DNA of 64,000 nt from Rickettsia endosymbiont of Cantharis rufa (GTDB taxonomy: Bacteria > Pseudomonadota > Alphaproteobacteria > Rickettsiales > Rickettsiaceae), in the NCBI RefSeq assembly GCF_964026445.1, contig NZ_OZ032150.1:372001-436000 (forward strand). The letters are read 5' to 3'. Shown one piece after another: positions 52,542 to 63,338 of the stretch. How positions within the stretch are numbered: position 1 is the first letter of the stretch; every line of letters begins with the position of its first letter. A program made the position numbers and the translations under genes. The notes under the pieces are model-generated. The model did not search any database. It had not been told where the DNA came from and was given only the letters and a program-made list of their open reading frames with translations.

Positions 52542-53372
52542 GGTCGCCCCCCCGTATTGCAGCTTAGCATGAATAGTCTATAATCCTCAAACAGTAATAA
52601 GAGAGAATTATAGTTAAGGAGTTATGACAAGAATATATGTTAAGTGTAGATCAAGAATAGATGTTAAGTGTAGATATTATAACGACACAGAAAAAGTAGT
52701 AAAGGCGGGATATTCAATTTCAAAACAACAGAGATATCAATGCAAGCAGTGTAATCGATATTTTTAACTGTAATATATTAATAATGCCTCTAAGCCTGGA
52801 GTCAAGGCTCAGATAGTAGATATGTCAATCAATGGCTCTGGAGTTAGGGATACAGTAAGAGTATTAAAAGTGGGTATCAATACGGTTATCCGTGTTTTAA
52901 AAAAATCTAGCGTTAAAAAAGATAAATCATTCTATCAATACGATAGAAGTAATTATTGCTCCTGAAATAGATGAACAATGGCCTTATGTACAGAATAAAT
53001 CCAAACAAAGATGGCTTTGATATTCTTTGGATAAGATTTTGTTAAAAGTAGTTGCTTATACTTTTGGTACAAGATGTGATAGCACATCAGAATCATTACT
53101 GAAAAAAACTGGAGGATTTTAAGGTTACTTTTTACTTTACAGATGGATGGGGAAGTTATGCTAGGTTATTAGATCCCAAAAAACACATTGTTAGTAAAAA
53201 ATATACTCAACGGATAGAACGGGGTAACTTAAATCTTAGAACAAGATGCAAAAGACTGACACGTAAAACAATTTGTTTTTCCAAGTCATTGGATATTCAT
53301 GATAAAGTCATCGGAACTCTTATTGAACGTATAGCCTTTTAATATCCACATCTGTAAAATGGAGGTGCGACC
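52542..53372 (+). mobile_element. IS1-family element, copy 7
   Basis: GGTCGCCCCCCCGTATTGCA to GGAGGTGCGACC. Same variants as copy 6 at both ends (ATGACAAGAATATATG, TATTATAACG, AGCCTTTTAATATC). All shared lesions. Left flank is the orphan gene fragment, right flank the middle of istA. With no target duplication and unrelated flanks, this is a second recombination or deletion junction. Confidence 0.92.
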
Positions 53373-53767
53373 GAGGAATGCTAGATTTTGCAAAACATTA
53401 TGGTTTCCGCTTAAGAGTGTGTAGACCTTATCAAGCAAAAACCAAGAGCAAGGTTGAGCGATTTAATAGATATCTCAGAGAAAGCTTTTATAACCCATTA
53501 GTGACAAAATTAAAAACAGCAGAGCTAGTGTTGGATGTGGATACTGCAAATTCAGAGGTGCTAAAATGGCTGCGAGATATAGCGAATATGCGTGTGCATG
53601 GCACCACAGGTGAAATACCTGTAAAAAGATTAAAGTCTGAGAGGAGTACTCCTCAACCACTACCATTGGATTATAGCGGTAGTCATCCTGCGGTATTAGA
53701 GATTATGGAAGGTAAAGAAGAACGATTTTCTACAGTTTCTTTGCAGCATTCCCTATGCGTATACTAG
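53373..53767 (+). pseudogene. istA: IstA transposase, C-terminal fragment
   Basis: Reads GMLDFAKHYGFRLRVCRPYQ, AKTKSKVERFNRYLRESF (catalytic Glu of the DDE triad in KVERFNRY) and GEERF-like tail to the stop at 53767. The first two catalytic Asp residues and the DNA-binding domain are missing, because IS1 copy 7 replaces the upstream part. An istB start follows 17 bp later after GGAGG. Confidence 0.85.
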
Positions 53768-53783
53768 ATATATTGGAGGCATT

Positions 53784-54585
<802 letters not shown>

Positions 54586-54674
54586 ATATCAAATGATTTC
54601 TTATTATACTGTATCAATTTTCAAACAGTATATATTAAAATTATGTATCATTTTTCGACCGCTGTTGACAATGA

Positions 54675-54775
54675 GGCAATCCAAAAAAATAATTAAAAAA
54701 TATTATTAGTATTTTTTACTGGATTGCTTCATCAATTTACTATTATAAGTTTCCTTATAATGACGAAAAACAAGC
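54675..54775. repeat. Short repeat remnant after IS21
   Basis: GAGGCAATCCAAAAAAATAA and TTTTTACTGGATTGCTTCATC are inverse, with AAATATTATTAGTATTTTT between. Resembles the arm of the type A variant at 58958. It probably served as the IS21 target. Confidence 0.4.
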
Positions 54776-54862
54776 CATAAAAGCAATGTTTATAGAGTAG
54801 ACGGAACTTAGTTGAGTGATGGAAAAATCGAAGCGTAGCAAAATGCTTAAATTCTCACATTA

Positions 54863-55399
54863 TTACCTACTCAAAGCTTTCAAGCCTTCCCTTAAGCCGT
54901 CTTTTATAAATGAAATTTTAGCTTGTTTGCCGTCTGCGGTAATTAGTTCTACATAATTATCATTAGATAAAATCATATCTAAATCGTCTTTTGTAATAAC
55001 AGCCAAAGCCTGACAGCCATTTATTGTACAATCAACATATTTCCCGGCTGCTATTAGTTTGTCACCGCTATTAATAACAGTCCCTGCCGGAATTTGAACA
55101 TTTGATGGAACTATTTCGATTATCTTTAATTTCTTCTCTTCTTGTTCCTGATTAAAGTATCCTATATGATAAATGGCTAATATTCCCCTCTCTTTATCTT
55201 TCTCTAGATTATTAATTTGTTGTGATAAGAAGCAAAATTGTTTTTTCTTATTATTAAGAGTACAGTTTAAAGTCCAAGCTCCGTACTTTTTTGGTGCCGT
55301 TGATGCGTCGACGTTTTCCATGCTATACAAAACAAAAGTGCCGGTTATTATAAATAACCCGCTAAAAATAAAAGCAATTTTTTTTATACAATCTTTCAT
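54863..55399 (-). CDS. IalB-family protein (invasion-associated locus B)
   Basis: 178 residues with an N-terminal signal/anchor (IAFIFSGLFIITGTFVLYSM). The mature domain starts KKYGAWTLNCTLNNKKKQFC and has FLSQQI, IPAGTVINSGDKLI and CTINGCQALAVI, with two Cys pairs, as in the IalB family. IalB of Bartonella contributes to entry into erythrocytes; the biochemical role is unknown. Its ATG overlaps the gltX stop by 4 bp, so it is co-translated with a housekeeping gene. Confidence 0.82.
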   Translation of the reverse strand: MKDCIKKIAFIFSGLFIITGTFVLYSMENVDASTAPKKYGAWTLNCTLNNKKKQFCFLSQQINNLEKDKERGILAIYHIGYFNQEQEEKKLKIIEIVPSNVQIPAGTVINSGDKLIAAGKYVDCTINGCQALAVITKDDLDMILSNDNYVELITADGKQAKISFIKDGLREGLKALSR

Positions 55400-56787
55400 A
55401 TAATTTCTAGCCTTTTTAAAATATTTTCTTTTCCTAGAATTTCTGCAATCTCAAACACGCTAGGTGAAGCCGTCATGCCGGTTATTAAAGCTCTAATCGG
55501 TTTCATAAGCTCATTCAGCTTTAAGCTGTTTGCTGCTGCTATCTCTTTAAATTTATTTTGCACGGATTCCTTATCAAACTGCTCAAGCTTGTTTAAACCT
55601 TCTACAACTTGCTTGATTAATTCCTTATCGCAATTTTCTATAATTTCCTTTGCATCTTCTTCATAAGTAATAGGAGAATCTACGAGATAAATCCCGGCAA
55701 GTCGTGCTAGATCAAGGAATGTTTCACTTCTAACTAACAAGCTTTGCATCGCTTGCTTTATATAACCCACTTCTTCCTCGCTAACCTTATAATCTTGCTT
55801 CAATATTTCTACAGTTTTTGAAGTTAAGCTATCATTATCAAGTATTCTTAAGTAATGAGCGTTAAGGCTACTCATTTTAGCAAAATCAAGCTTAGAAGGT
55901 GATTTACCGAGCGAATCAAGATTAAACCATTCTATAGCCTGATTTACTGTGATAATTTCATCGTCGCCGTGACTCCAACCAAGACGCAATAAATAATTAC
56001 ACAAACTTTCCGGTAAATACCCCATATCTTTATAAGCCTCAACGCCCAAAGCTCCGTGCCTTTTGGATAATTTTGCCCCGTCTGCTCCATGAATTAGAGG
56101 TATATGAGTCATGCTTGGTACTTCATAGCCGAAAGCCTGATAAATAGCGATTTGTCTTGCTGCGTTGGTTAAATGATCATCACCTCTAATAATATGAGTT
56201 ATGCCCATATCATGATCGTCTACTACAACGGCTAGCATATAAGTAGCAGAGCCGTCTGCTCGGAGTAGTACCATATCGTCTATATGCGAGTTTTTAATCA
56301 CTACATCGCCTTGTAAGGTGTCATGAATTGTTGTACTACCTTCATGAGAGATTTTCAAGCGTATTACCGGTTTTATATCATTCGGGTAGGTAGATGGATC
56401 TTTGTCACGCCACTCGCTATTAAAAATAAAATGCTGTTTATTTTCTAAAGCTTCTTGTCGCTGTTTTTCTATTTCTTCTTGGCTAGTAAAGCAATAATAT
56501 GCTTTGCTCTCTGCAAGTAGTTTTAATGCCGCTTCCTTGTAAAGATCATTACGTTTGGACTGAAATATAACTTCCTCGCCCCAGTTTAAGCCTAGCCATT
56601 TTAGTCCTGAAAATATGGCTTCTACTGCTGCTTTAGTTGATCTTTCTTTATCCGTGTCTTCAATGCGAAGCAAAAACTTACCGTTATTATGCCTTGCAAA
56701 TAAATAGTTAAATAAAGCGGTTCTTGCCGAACCTATATGTAAAAACCCTGTCGGTGACGGAGCAAATCTAGTAATTACGCTAGTCAT
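55396..56787 (-). CDS. gltX: Glutamyl-tRNA synthetase
   Basis: 463 residues, class I. HIGH motif as APSPTGFLHIGSARTA, tRNA/Glu region DTDKERST, KMSKS as GAKLSKRHGA. Length fits the bacterial GluRS. Rickettsia lack GlnRS and rely on non-discriminating GluRS with GatCAB, and often have two gltX genes; which one this is cannot be told from the window. ialB overlaps its 3' end. Confidence 0.95.
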   Translation of the reverse strand: MTSVITRFAPSPTGFLHIGSARTALFNYLFARHNNGKFLLRIEDTDKERSTKAAVEAIFSGLKWLGLNWGEEVIFQSKRNDLYKEAALKLLAESKAYYCFTSQEEIEKQRQEALENKQHFIFNSEWRDKDPSTYPNDIKPVIRLKISHEGSTTIHDTLQGDVVIKNSHIDDMVLLRADGSATYMLAVVVDDHDMGITHIIRGDDHLTNAARQIAIYQAFGYEVPSMTHIPLIHGADGAKLSKRHGALGVEAYKDMGYLPESLCNYLLRLGWSHGDDEIITVNQAIEWFNLDSLGKSPSKLDFAKMSSLNAHYLRILDNDSLTSKTVEILKQDYKVSEEEVGYIKQAMQSLLVRSETFLDLARLAGIYLVDSPITYEEDAKEIIENCDKELIKQVVEGLNKLEQFDKESVQNKFKEIAAANSLKLNELMKPIRALITGMTASPSVFEIAEILGKENILKRLEII

Positions 56788-56807
56788 TATATTGTTTTTT
56801 TAAATGT

Positions 56808-56925
56808 ATACTCAGAACTTTGTCATACCGTGGCTTGGCCACGGTATCCAGAAAAACAATTTGCAATGTACGCTGTTTGGATATCTTTACTGGATCCCGC
56901 GATCAAGTCGCGAGATGACATTAAA
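56808..56925. repeat. Type B repeat between gltX and ubiG
   Basis: GTCATACCGTGGCTTGGCCA, ACGGTATCCAGAAAAACA and CTGGATCCCGCGATCAAGTC, ending CGAGATGACATT. The right edge reaches the ubiG stop, so the last residues of UbiG are at the repeat border. Confidence 0.6.
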
Positions 56926-57649
56926 AGATACTGGGCACCGAATGCGTTTTTCTCCCCAAACACATAAAATAATTCACATCTATATTATCGCTTAATTTCC
57001 ACTCATTCTTAGCCATATCATATACCAAACCTTTCAGCTCTTTAATTTCAACATCGGTATCCATAAGAATTTCATATATTTCTGACGGTTTCAGAAATTT
57101 ATTACAATCATGAGTATTTTTCGGTACCCAGCCTAAAATATATTCAGCTGCTATTATACCAAGCAAATATGCTTTTTTAGTGCGGTTAATCGTAGAGATT
57201 ATTGCTATACCGTTTGGCTTAATATGTTTCACTAGATTCAGTATAAATTGCTGCACGTTTTCTACATGCTCAATAACCTCAAGACAAATTACCACATCAT
57301 ATAGCCTATCGCTTTTTAATTCTTCTATAGTAGATTGTAAATAATTTATCTTTATACTGTTTTCCTTAGCATAAGCGGTTGCCGTTTCAATATTGCCTTG
57401 CAAGGCATCAATAGCCGTAACGTTAAACCCTTGAGCCGCTAGAGGCGTTGCAATCAACCCTCCACCGCAACCGACGTCAATGATTTCTAAATTAGAAATA
57501 TTATTGTAATGAGATGTTATTTTCTCTATTATATATTCAAGGCGAATAGGGTTTATGCGGTGTAAGATACCGAATTCCCCGTCTTTATTCCACCAATTAT
57601 GAGAAATTTTCTCAAATTTTTCTAATTCTTTTTTATCGATTGAAGACAT
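56921..57649 (-). CDS. ubiG: Ubiquinone biosynthesis O-methyltransferase UbiG
   Basis: 242 residues. SAM-dependent; methylates both hydroxyl groups in ubiquinone synthesis, membrane-associated. N-terminal KFEKISHNWWNKDGEFGILH, SAM motif I IDVGCGGGLIATPLA, then LEVIEHVENVQQFI and YFMCLGRK near the end are typical. The last few residues (THSVPSIF) lie at a type B repeat and differ from what I expect of the family. Divergent from znuB with an 18-bp gap. Confidence 0.93.
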   Translation of the reverse strand: MSSIDKKELEKFEKISHNWWNKDGEFGILHRINPIRLEYIIEKITSHYNNISNLEIIDVGCGGGLIATPLAAQGFNVTAIDALQGNIETATAYAKENSIKINYLQSTIEELKSDRLYDVVICLEVIEHVENVQQFILNLVKHIKPNGIAIISTINRTKKAYLLGIIAAEYILGWVPKNTHDCNKFLKPSEIYEILMDTDVEIKELKGLVYDMAKNEWKLSDNIDVNYFMCLGRKTHSVPSIF

Positions 57650-57667
57650 AATTTTTATAATATATAG

Positions 57668-58429
57668 ATGCTTCTTATAATACTAGCCTTAATTTTAATT
57701 AGCTGCATATTTGCTCCCCTTGGCTGTATTGCATTATGGAAACGTTATATATATTTCGGCGATGGGCTTGCTCATAGTAGTTTTTTAGCAGCTAGCATTA
57801 GTATCATAGCACATTTCCCGCTAATATATTCAGGATTAATCGTTGCAATTCTTTTTTCTCTTTTTGTGTTTATCTTTAAAAATAATTCTGAAAAAAATGT
57901 AGTTATCAATTTAATCTCTAGCTTTATGCTGGCTGTTGCTTTAGTTATCAATTATTTTACTTCTTCACAGAATAATATAGTAAATTTACTGTTTGGAGAT
58001 ATTTTATCCGTATCTTTTAATGATTTAATTATACTAGGGATAGTACTAGTAACCATTATAAGCTTTTTAGTATATTTTTATAACCAAATTCTCCTTATCA
58101 TTATCAATAGGGATATTGCAGTCATAAAAGGCTTAAAGGTTAATATTATTGAGCTAATATTCTTACTTCTTCTCTCATTGTCCGTATTTTCTGCTATAAA
58201 GATTGTCGGAGCACTTATGGTCACCGCTATTTTACTTATTCCAGCAATGATTGCACGATTTATAGCATACGCCCCCTCTCAGATGATTATAATATCAGTT
58301 CTTATTTCTTTATTTATTAATTTTTGTGCCGCACTTATCTCTTTCTATTTTGACCTACCTTTAACTCCAATTGTCATTATAATAGGGGTATTTATCTATA
58401 GTTTGTTGTATTTAAAGCAATTATTATGA
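57668..58429 (+). CDS. znuB: ABC-3 metal transporter permease (ZnuB-like)
   Basis: 253 residues with about eight membrane helices (LLIILALILISCIFAPLGCI, YFGDGLAHSSFLAASISIIA with the conserved GDGLAHSSFL loop, NLLFGDILSVS, KIVGALMVTAILLIPAMIAR). It forms the inner-membrane channel of a Zn/Mn importer with ZnuA and ZnuC, which are not in this window. The stop overlaps the start of a TfoX-like gene by 4 bp. Confidence 0.9.
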   Translation: MLLIILALILISCIFAPLGCIALWKRYIYFGDGLAHSSFLAASISIIAHFPLIYSGLIVAILFSLFVFIFKNNSEKNVVINLISSFMLAVALVINYFTSSQNNIVNLLFGDILSVSFNDLIILGIVLVTIISFLVYFYNQILLIIINRDIAVIKGLKVNIIELIFLLLLSLSVFSAIKIVGALMVTAILLIPAMIARFIAYAPSQMIIISVLISLFINFCAALISFYFDLPLTPIVIIIGVFIYSLLYLKQLL

Positions 58430-58761
58430 ACAAAAATGAATTTACTGAATATGTCAAAGAAATGTTAGAACCATATTATTCAGTAACCGTTCGTCCAATG
58501 TTTGGTGGATATGGTATATATAAGGGTGGTGTTATGATAGGAATTATTATGAGCAATGAATTATATTTTAAGTCAGATCCAAGCACTTATGAATATTTTC
58601 AATCTTTCGGTTCTGAGCCATTTGTATATCAAAGTAAAGGTAAACTTGTAACTCTATCATATTGGAAGGTGTTACCTGAAATTATGGAAGATCAAGAGTT
58701 ATTAGGCAAGTGGTTTAAATTAGCTTTAAATGCTGCTATCAATAATATACCTCTTGCATAA
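58426..58761 (+). CDS. TfoX N-terminal-domain protein
   Basis: 111 residues. TfoX-N fold signature: [58 protein letters not shown]. No TfoX C-terminal domain, a common stand-alone form of unknown function (full TfoX regulates competence in gammaproteobacteria). It overlaps znuB (ATGA). The last residues NIPLA and the TAA stop are contributed by a P2 palindromic element. Confidence 0.82.
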   Translation: MNKNEFTEYVKEMLEPYYSVTVRPMFGGYGIYKGGVMIGIIMSNELYFKSDPSTYEYFQSFGSEPFVYQSKGKLVTLSYWKVLPEIMEDQELLGKWFKLALNAAINNIPLA

Positions 58762-58890
58762 CTTGCTTCTAAAGGTAATTTGTACGTCAATCCGGTACTC
58801 GAATCCTCACGTACTAATGTGTACGCTGCGGTTCTGCGTTCTATGTTTTCTTCAAATTTCTCTTTATTGGCTGCGTTATGCAAGAGGTCT
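58749..58890. repeat. Palindromic repeat P2 overlapping the tfoX-like stop
   Basis: ACCTCTTGCATAACTTGCTT and GCGTTATGCAAGAGGT are inverse, centre CCTCACGTACTAATGTGTAC. It starts inside the last codons of the TfoX-like gene and supplies its stop. First part of the gap 58762-59304. Confidence 0.75.
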
Positions 58891-58929
58891 AATCAAAAGA
58901 AAAATAAATGTAATCCCCGTGGCTTGACC

Positions 58930-59300
58930 AGCGTTATTGTGTGGGTCGGTTTTTCCGTCTTTGCGAGAAGAATTACTCAGTAATGCGACGAAGCAATCCA
59001 GTTAAAAATGCTAATTTACAGCATTTTTATTATTTTTCCTAGATTGCCACACAGCCTACGGTTGCGGTCTTATTGCATGACTCAAAAAACCTACTCTATG
59101 TCATCCTCGCGTAGGCGGGGATCCAAAAAAAAGCGAGATAAATTGAGCTTTCAATTTTGAAAACCTATTGTGTATAACCTTTAAATTACTGAATTCCCGC
59201 TTTCGCGGGAATGACATAAACGAGCTATGCAACAACGCCTACGGCCGCTCGCAATGACGACTCGGGTATCCATGCAACGACATCGGTCAAGCCACGGGGT
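58930..59300. repeat. Cluster of type A and type B repeat pieces
   Basis: Includes CGTCTTTGCGAGAAGAATTA, ACGAAGCAATCCAGTTAAAA with a hairpin AATGCTAATTTACAGCATT, CCTAGATTGCCACAC, then TCATCCTCGCGTAGGCGGGG, CCCGCTTTCGCGGGAATGAC, GCCGCTCGCAATGACG and AGCCACGGGGTGACAC. Several elements have inserted into or recombined with one another. No gene is visible. Confidence 0.55.
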
Positions 59301-59304
59301 GACA

Positions 59305-62300
59305 CTAGTGGTTTTTCAGCATTTCAAGATAGTCTATCTTACCGTTTGCAAGCAGAGGTATTTCTGAATCGATAATAATTACTCTCGGTAAATGTAGTAA
59401 AGAAATTTGAGCTTTAGATACGACATCTGCAAAGTTTTCACTATTTACACCGGAGCCGGTAGTAAATAAAATAATCTTTTCCCCGTGTGTTTTGTCGGGG
59501 ACAGAAATAGCAGCATGCAGAGAGTCAGGGTCAATTTCACTTGCAAGCTCTTCAATTTTTGTAAGAGGTATCATTTCCCCCGCTATTTTAGCAAAGCGTT
59601 TCAAACGTCCTAAAATTGTTATATATCCTTCAGAATCGATTTTGACTATATCGCCTGTGTCGTACCATTCTTTATAAGTATGGTGACCTTCTAAGTCCAA
59701 GTAACCAAGCATGATATTAGGACCTTTAATGAATAAACGGCCTCCTTCATTTATTCCCTCTACTTTCTCAAGTTTATAATCAATTTTCGGTAATAATCTT
59801 CCGACTGTGCCTGCTTTATTATGCATAGGGGTATTACAAGCTATAATAGGTGCGGCTTCTGTAATCCCATATTCTTCAAAAATACGTATACCGTATTTAT
59901 TAAGCCAAAATTGTCTTGTAGATTCTTTTAATTTTTCGCTACCGGCAAATATATAGCGTAATGAGTAAAAATCATATGGGTGAGCGTAATTAGCATAACC
60001 GTTTAAAAAAGTATCTGTAGAAATTAATATAGTTGCTCCGACATCATATATAATTTCAGGAATACTGCGATAATTTAGCGGAGAGGGGTATAGAAACAGC
60101 TTAATACCGTTTAAAGTTGTAATAATTGCACCTCCAAGACCGAAACAATGAAATAAAGGTAAGGAGTTAAATACTATATCTTCAGGGCTAAAAGGTACTT
60201 TAGCAGTTATTTGATATCTATTAGTTTGTAAATTTCTGTGAGATAGTAATACGGCTTTAGGTTCACCTTCAGTACCTGAAGTAAAAATTATTACGGCCGG
60301 TTTTTTGTCATCACGATTACGACAAAAATAATTGTAATAAGTTTGTGCAAAATAACTTCCTATTTTTGCTTTTAGTTTCAAAGCTGTACTAATCTGATTG
60401 TTAAAATCCTCTAAATATATTATTTTAATACCGAAATCTAATAAGTTAGTTATTAATTCATGTAAATTTGCTTTCTCGATAAATTGTTTTGAAGTGTAAA
60501 TTACTTTAATTTGTGCAAGTTTACAGCAGTTAATAATAGTACCTATGCCGCTACTCCAATTAATTATAGCAGGAACATAACCGATAGATTGCATAGCATA
60601 AAAAGCAATTAACGTATTCGTGGTATTAGGTAACATTAAGCCTAAATTTCTGCCAAAGATGTTGTTCGTTTTGATTAAATCACCTAGAATAAAAGATTTT
60701 AATATTAAATCTCGATAAGTAACCGCATTATTTTCAAAATCATCAACTATTTTTTTCTTAAACCCATGAATTTTAGCAGCTTCTATAAGAGATGAGAATA
60801 AAGTATTTTTATAGTCCGAACTTTCAAACACCATCTCAGCCATGATATCATAAAGAGTTCTGGCTATATAACTGCGTCGCTCTTGATTACTTGCGGCATC
60901 CATATTAGCAAATTTTACCGGCGGTAAAATGGTTATAGTAATTTTAGGAAATATTTTTCTTTTTAATATATTTTTTAATTTTGATAAATGAGTAAATTGA
61001 GTTCCATCTATTCTAACTGGTAAAACGGTAGCACCGGCTTTATCGGCAATCATTCCCGGACCTTCGTAAATTTTCATTAAAGAGCCGGTAACGCTTATTC
61101 TACCTTCAGGAAAGATAGCTACTTTCTGGTCTCTTTGTACTTCTTTTACTAAAGTCTTTATTGCCATTGGATTACTTGGATCAACCGGCAAAGTTTTTGC
61201 CATACGTAAAAACGGCTTAATCCACCATATTTTTTGTATATCGGGACTAATTGCAAAAGTCATTTCTTCCTTTAGGTAAGTAGCGATTAGGGGAGGGTCA
61301 AGATATGAAATATGATTAGCAACAACAACTACTTTTTTACCTGCTTTTTGAAAATTTTCAAGTCCTTTAACTTCAACCTTATACATAAGATCAAAACAGA
61401 TTTGGAATATTTTTCGCAATAGTTTAAACGGAATAATTTTAACCTCAGGTATTAAGCGATAAATATATATAGTGACAACTATATTAGCTAGGCTAATAAA
61501 TAATATAATCCAAGGTATAGTGAAATTTAGATAAAATAATAGAGATAGAATAATTGTTGATCCCACCATGAAAATGGAATTTATAAGATTGTTAACAGCA
61601 ATAATTCGGCTACGATGAGCAGGGTTTGCGTAATGCTGTAATATTGCAAAAAGGGGAACGATATATAATCCACCTATTGCTGCTAAGAAAAATAAATCGA
61701 TAACTATTCGCCAATTATGCCTTTTAGACAAAAATACCAAAATACTTTTTAACTGAGTAGGTTCGGAGTTAACTGAACTAATTCTACTTGCAAAGAATAA
61801 ATCGATACCGAAAATACTAATACCTAGTGCCGAAATAAATAGATATTTAACGGTAATTTCATCTTCAAATATTTTGCTACATAAAAACGACCCGACACCA
61901 ACACCAAGGGAGAAAACCGCTAAAAATAAGTTAGCAACATTCTCATCGGCTTTAAAAGTTATCTTAGCAAGTAAAGGTATTTGTGAAATTATAGCAGCTC
62001 CGATAAACCAAAACCATGAAATACCAAGTATAGCTAAATATATCTGTTTTTTCGCCTTAGCATATTTAATCATATTTATGCTTTCATCTATGATATTAAA
62101 ATTTATTTTAATATCACGATTTGCATTTTTAGATTTTGGTGTAAAAAGGCTTGTAATGAAGCCGAGAAAGGCGATGGTAATTAAGGAGTAAATTATAAAA
62201 TTATTGCTGATTGTATAATAGCTACCAATTATAGTACCGATAAAAATACTAATAAAAGTTCCGGCTTCAACAAAGCCGTTAGCTCCAAGTAGTTCATCTT

Positions 62301-62718
62301 TATTTAGATGATCGGGTAATACGCTATATTTGATCGGACCAAAAAAAGTGGAATGTATACCCATTAAGCAAATAGAACAAAACAAAATTAGCAGATTATT
62401 ATGATGAAATCCATAAATTGCAAAGGCAATTATACCGATTTCACAAATCTTGATAATTTTAATAAGATTTGCACGTTCGTATTTATCAGCAATTTGTCCT
62501 GCTATACTTGCGAATATTATAAAAGGTAATACAAAAGTAGCATTAGCAATTAAAACTAGTAGATTATTATATTTACTTAAAGAACCGGCAACACCATAAG
62601 TTATAAGGATTACTAGAGCATTTTTTAATATATTATCGTTAAGACAACCGCCTAATTGTATTATAAAATTTGGTAAGAATCGCCTATCTTTGAAAAGATA
62701 TAATTTGTTTGTGTCCAT
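59305..62718 (-). CDS. aas: LplT-PlsC-Aas fusion, lysophospholipid repair
   Basis: About 1137 residues in three parts. 1-420: MFS transporter like LplT, which flips lysophospholipids inward (FKDRRFLPNFIIQLGGCLND; ADKYERANLIKI loop). 440-640: PlsC-type acyltransferase with NHISYLDPPLI (HX4D) and IFPEGRISVTGS. 660-1137: AMP-binding acyl-ACP synthetase with IIFTSGTEGEPKAVLLSHRN, YGITEAAPIIACN and WYDTGDIVKI. Together these take up lysophosphatidylethanolamine and reacylate it. Start ATG 62718 (MDTNKLYLFKDRRFLPNF) is preferred to 62757, which would add a 13-residue basic stretch. Intact across 3.4 kb, so selected. Confidence 0.92.
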   Translation of the reverse strand: MDTNKLYLFKDRRFLPNFIIQLGGCLNDNILKNALVILITYGVAGSLSKYNNLLVLIANATFVLPFIIFASIAGQIADKYERANLIKIIKICEIGIIAFAIYGFHHNNLLILFCSICLMGIHSTFFGPIKYSVLPDHLNKDELLGANGFVEAGTFISIFIGTIIGSYYTISNNFIIYSLITIAFLGFITSLFTPKSKNANRDIKINFNIIDESINMIKYAKAKKQIYLAILGISWFWFIGAAIISQIPLLAKITFKADENVANLFLAVFSLGVGVGSFLCSKIFEDEITVKYLFISALGISIFGIDLFFASRISSVNSEPTQLKSILVFLSKRHNWRIVIDLFFLAAIGGLYIVPLFAILQHYANPAHRSRIIAVNNLINSIFMVGSTIILSLLFYLNFTIPWIILFISLANIVVTIYIYRLIPEVKIIPFKLLRKIFQICFDLMYKVEVKGLENFQKAGKKVVVVANHISYLDPPLIATYLKEEMTFAISPDIQKIWWIKPFLRMAKTLPVDPSNPMAIKTLVKEVQRDQKVAIFPEGRISVTGSLMKIYEGPGMIADKAGATVLPVRIDGTQFTHLSKLKNILKRKIFPKITITILPPVKFANMDAASNQERRSYIARTLYDIMAEMVFESSDYKNTLFSSLIEAAKIHGFKKKIVDDFENNAVTYRDLILKSFILGDLIKTNNIFGRNLGLMLPNTTNTLIAFYAMQSIGYVPAIINWSSGIGTIINCCKLAQIKVIYTSKQFIEKANLHELITNLLDFGIKIIYLEDFNNQISTALKLKAKIGSYFAQTYYNYFCRNRDDKKPAVIIFTSGTEGEPKAVLLSHRNLQTNRYQITAKVPFSPEDIVFNSLPLFHCFGLGGAIITTLNGIKLFLYPSPLNYRSIPEIIYDVGATILISTDTFLNGYANYAHPYDFYSLRYIFAGSEKLKESTRQFWLNKYGIRIFEEYGITEAAPIIACNTPMHNKAGTVGRLLPKIDYKLEKVEGINEGGRLFIKGPNIMLGYLDLEGHHTYKEWYDTGDIVKIDSEGYITILGRLKRFAKIAGEMIPLTKIEELASEIDPDSLHAAISVPDKTHGEKIILFTTGSGVNSENFADVVSKAQISLLHLPRVIIIDSEIPLLANGKIDYLEMLKNH

Positions 62719-62759
62719 GATATAAAATATTTTAAATGTCAATTTTTTTAGATTCAAAA

Positions 62760-62858
62760 CGTCATTGCGAGAAAAAATTGAAAATTTTGACGAAGCAATC
62801 TCAGGATGCTTGACAAGATTGCCACGTCGGGACTATGTCCCTACTCGCAATGACGGTT
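62760..62858. repeat. Type A repeat, complete copy
   Basis: CGTCATTGCGAGAAAAAATT at the left and ACTCGCAATGACGG at the right are inverse, with TTTGACGAAGCAATCTCAGG between. It lies just upstream of the aas start, where its promoter should be. Confidence 0.65.
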
Positions 62859-62941
62859 AAGGTATCTACGCAACAAAACCTAAACTATCCAAATTTTAGC
62901 AATTTATATTAATATGTTAAATTGCTACGGATAAATACTTT

Positions 62942-63088
62942 TTAATGAGGATTATTTAAATCTTCATAATAATCACACATTGCTTCTCTATTAGCAGGAA
63001 TATCATTATTAGATTCTCCTGTGTCTTGTTTGGGAATAAAAAGAGAAAAAATTTTACTGATTTTAATTATTACTTCATGTAAGCTCAT
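62942..63088 (-). CDS. Small hypothetical protein
   Basis: 48 residues: MSLHEVIIKISKIFSLFIPK, then EAMCDYYEDLNNPH. An amphipathic or weakly hydrophobic start is followed by an acidic tail. It follows another small gene on the same strand with 18 bp between. I do not recognise it. The opposite-strand frame at 63021-63332 is less convincing because it has a GTG start and no ribosome site. Confidence 0.45.
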   Translation of the reverse strand: MSLHEVIIKISKIFSLFIPKQDTGESNNDIPANREAMCDYYEDLNNPH

Positions 63089-63106
63089 ACTTTATTACCC
63101 TAAAGA

Positions 63107-63265
63107 TTATTTATCTATTACAGTATCAATTTTTTCTTCATTAGTTTTTTTTGTCAAGTTCTTCCTTCTTTGTAAATTCCTTTTTAAAGCAGTTGATAAA
63201 TTATTAAATTTAGCTGCCGGTTTGGCTTTTTTCGGTTTTTCTTTAGTATCTTCGGTAGACGACAT
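63107..63265 (-). CDS. Small basic hypothetical protein
   Basis: 52 residues: MSSTEDTKEKPKKAKPAAKF, NNLSTALKRNLQRRKNLTKK, TNEEKIDTVIDK. Strongly basic, with no membrane segment; the Lys-Pro-Ala-rich start and Arg/Lys helix could bind nucleic acid. Such short KPKKAKPAAK-type genes are familiar upstream of pccB in Rickettsia, but I cannot give a function. Divergent from pccB, with 73 bp between. Confidence 0.6.
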   Translation of the reverse strand: MSSTEDTKEKPKKAKPAAKFNNLSTALKRNLQRRKNLTKKTNEEKIDTVIDK

Positions 63266-63338
63266 AAATAATTATCTTTTCACATTAGCATTAATATATT
63301 ATATTATGGGTATTTTGAAAATAAAACTATAAATATCT

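Noticed and set aside
63021-63332. 103-residue plus-strand hydrophobic frame before pccB
   Set aside because: It is antisense to two better small genes on the minus strand and starts with GTG without a ribosome site.
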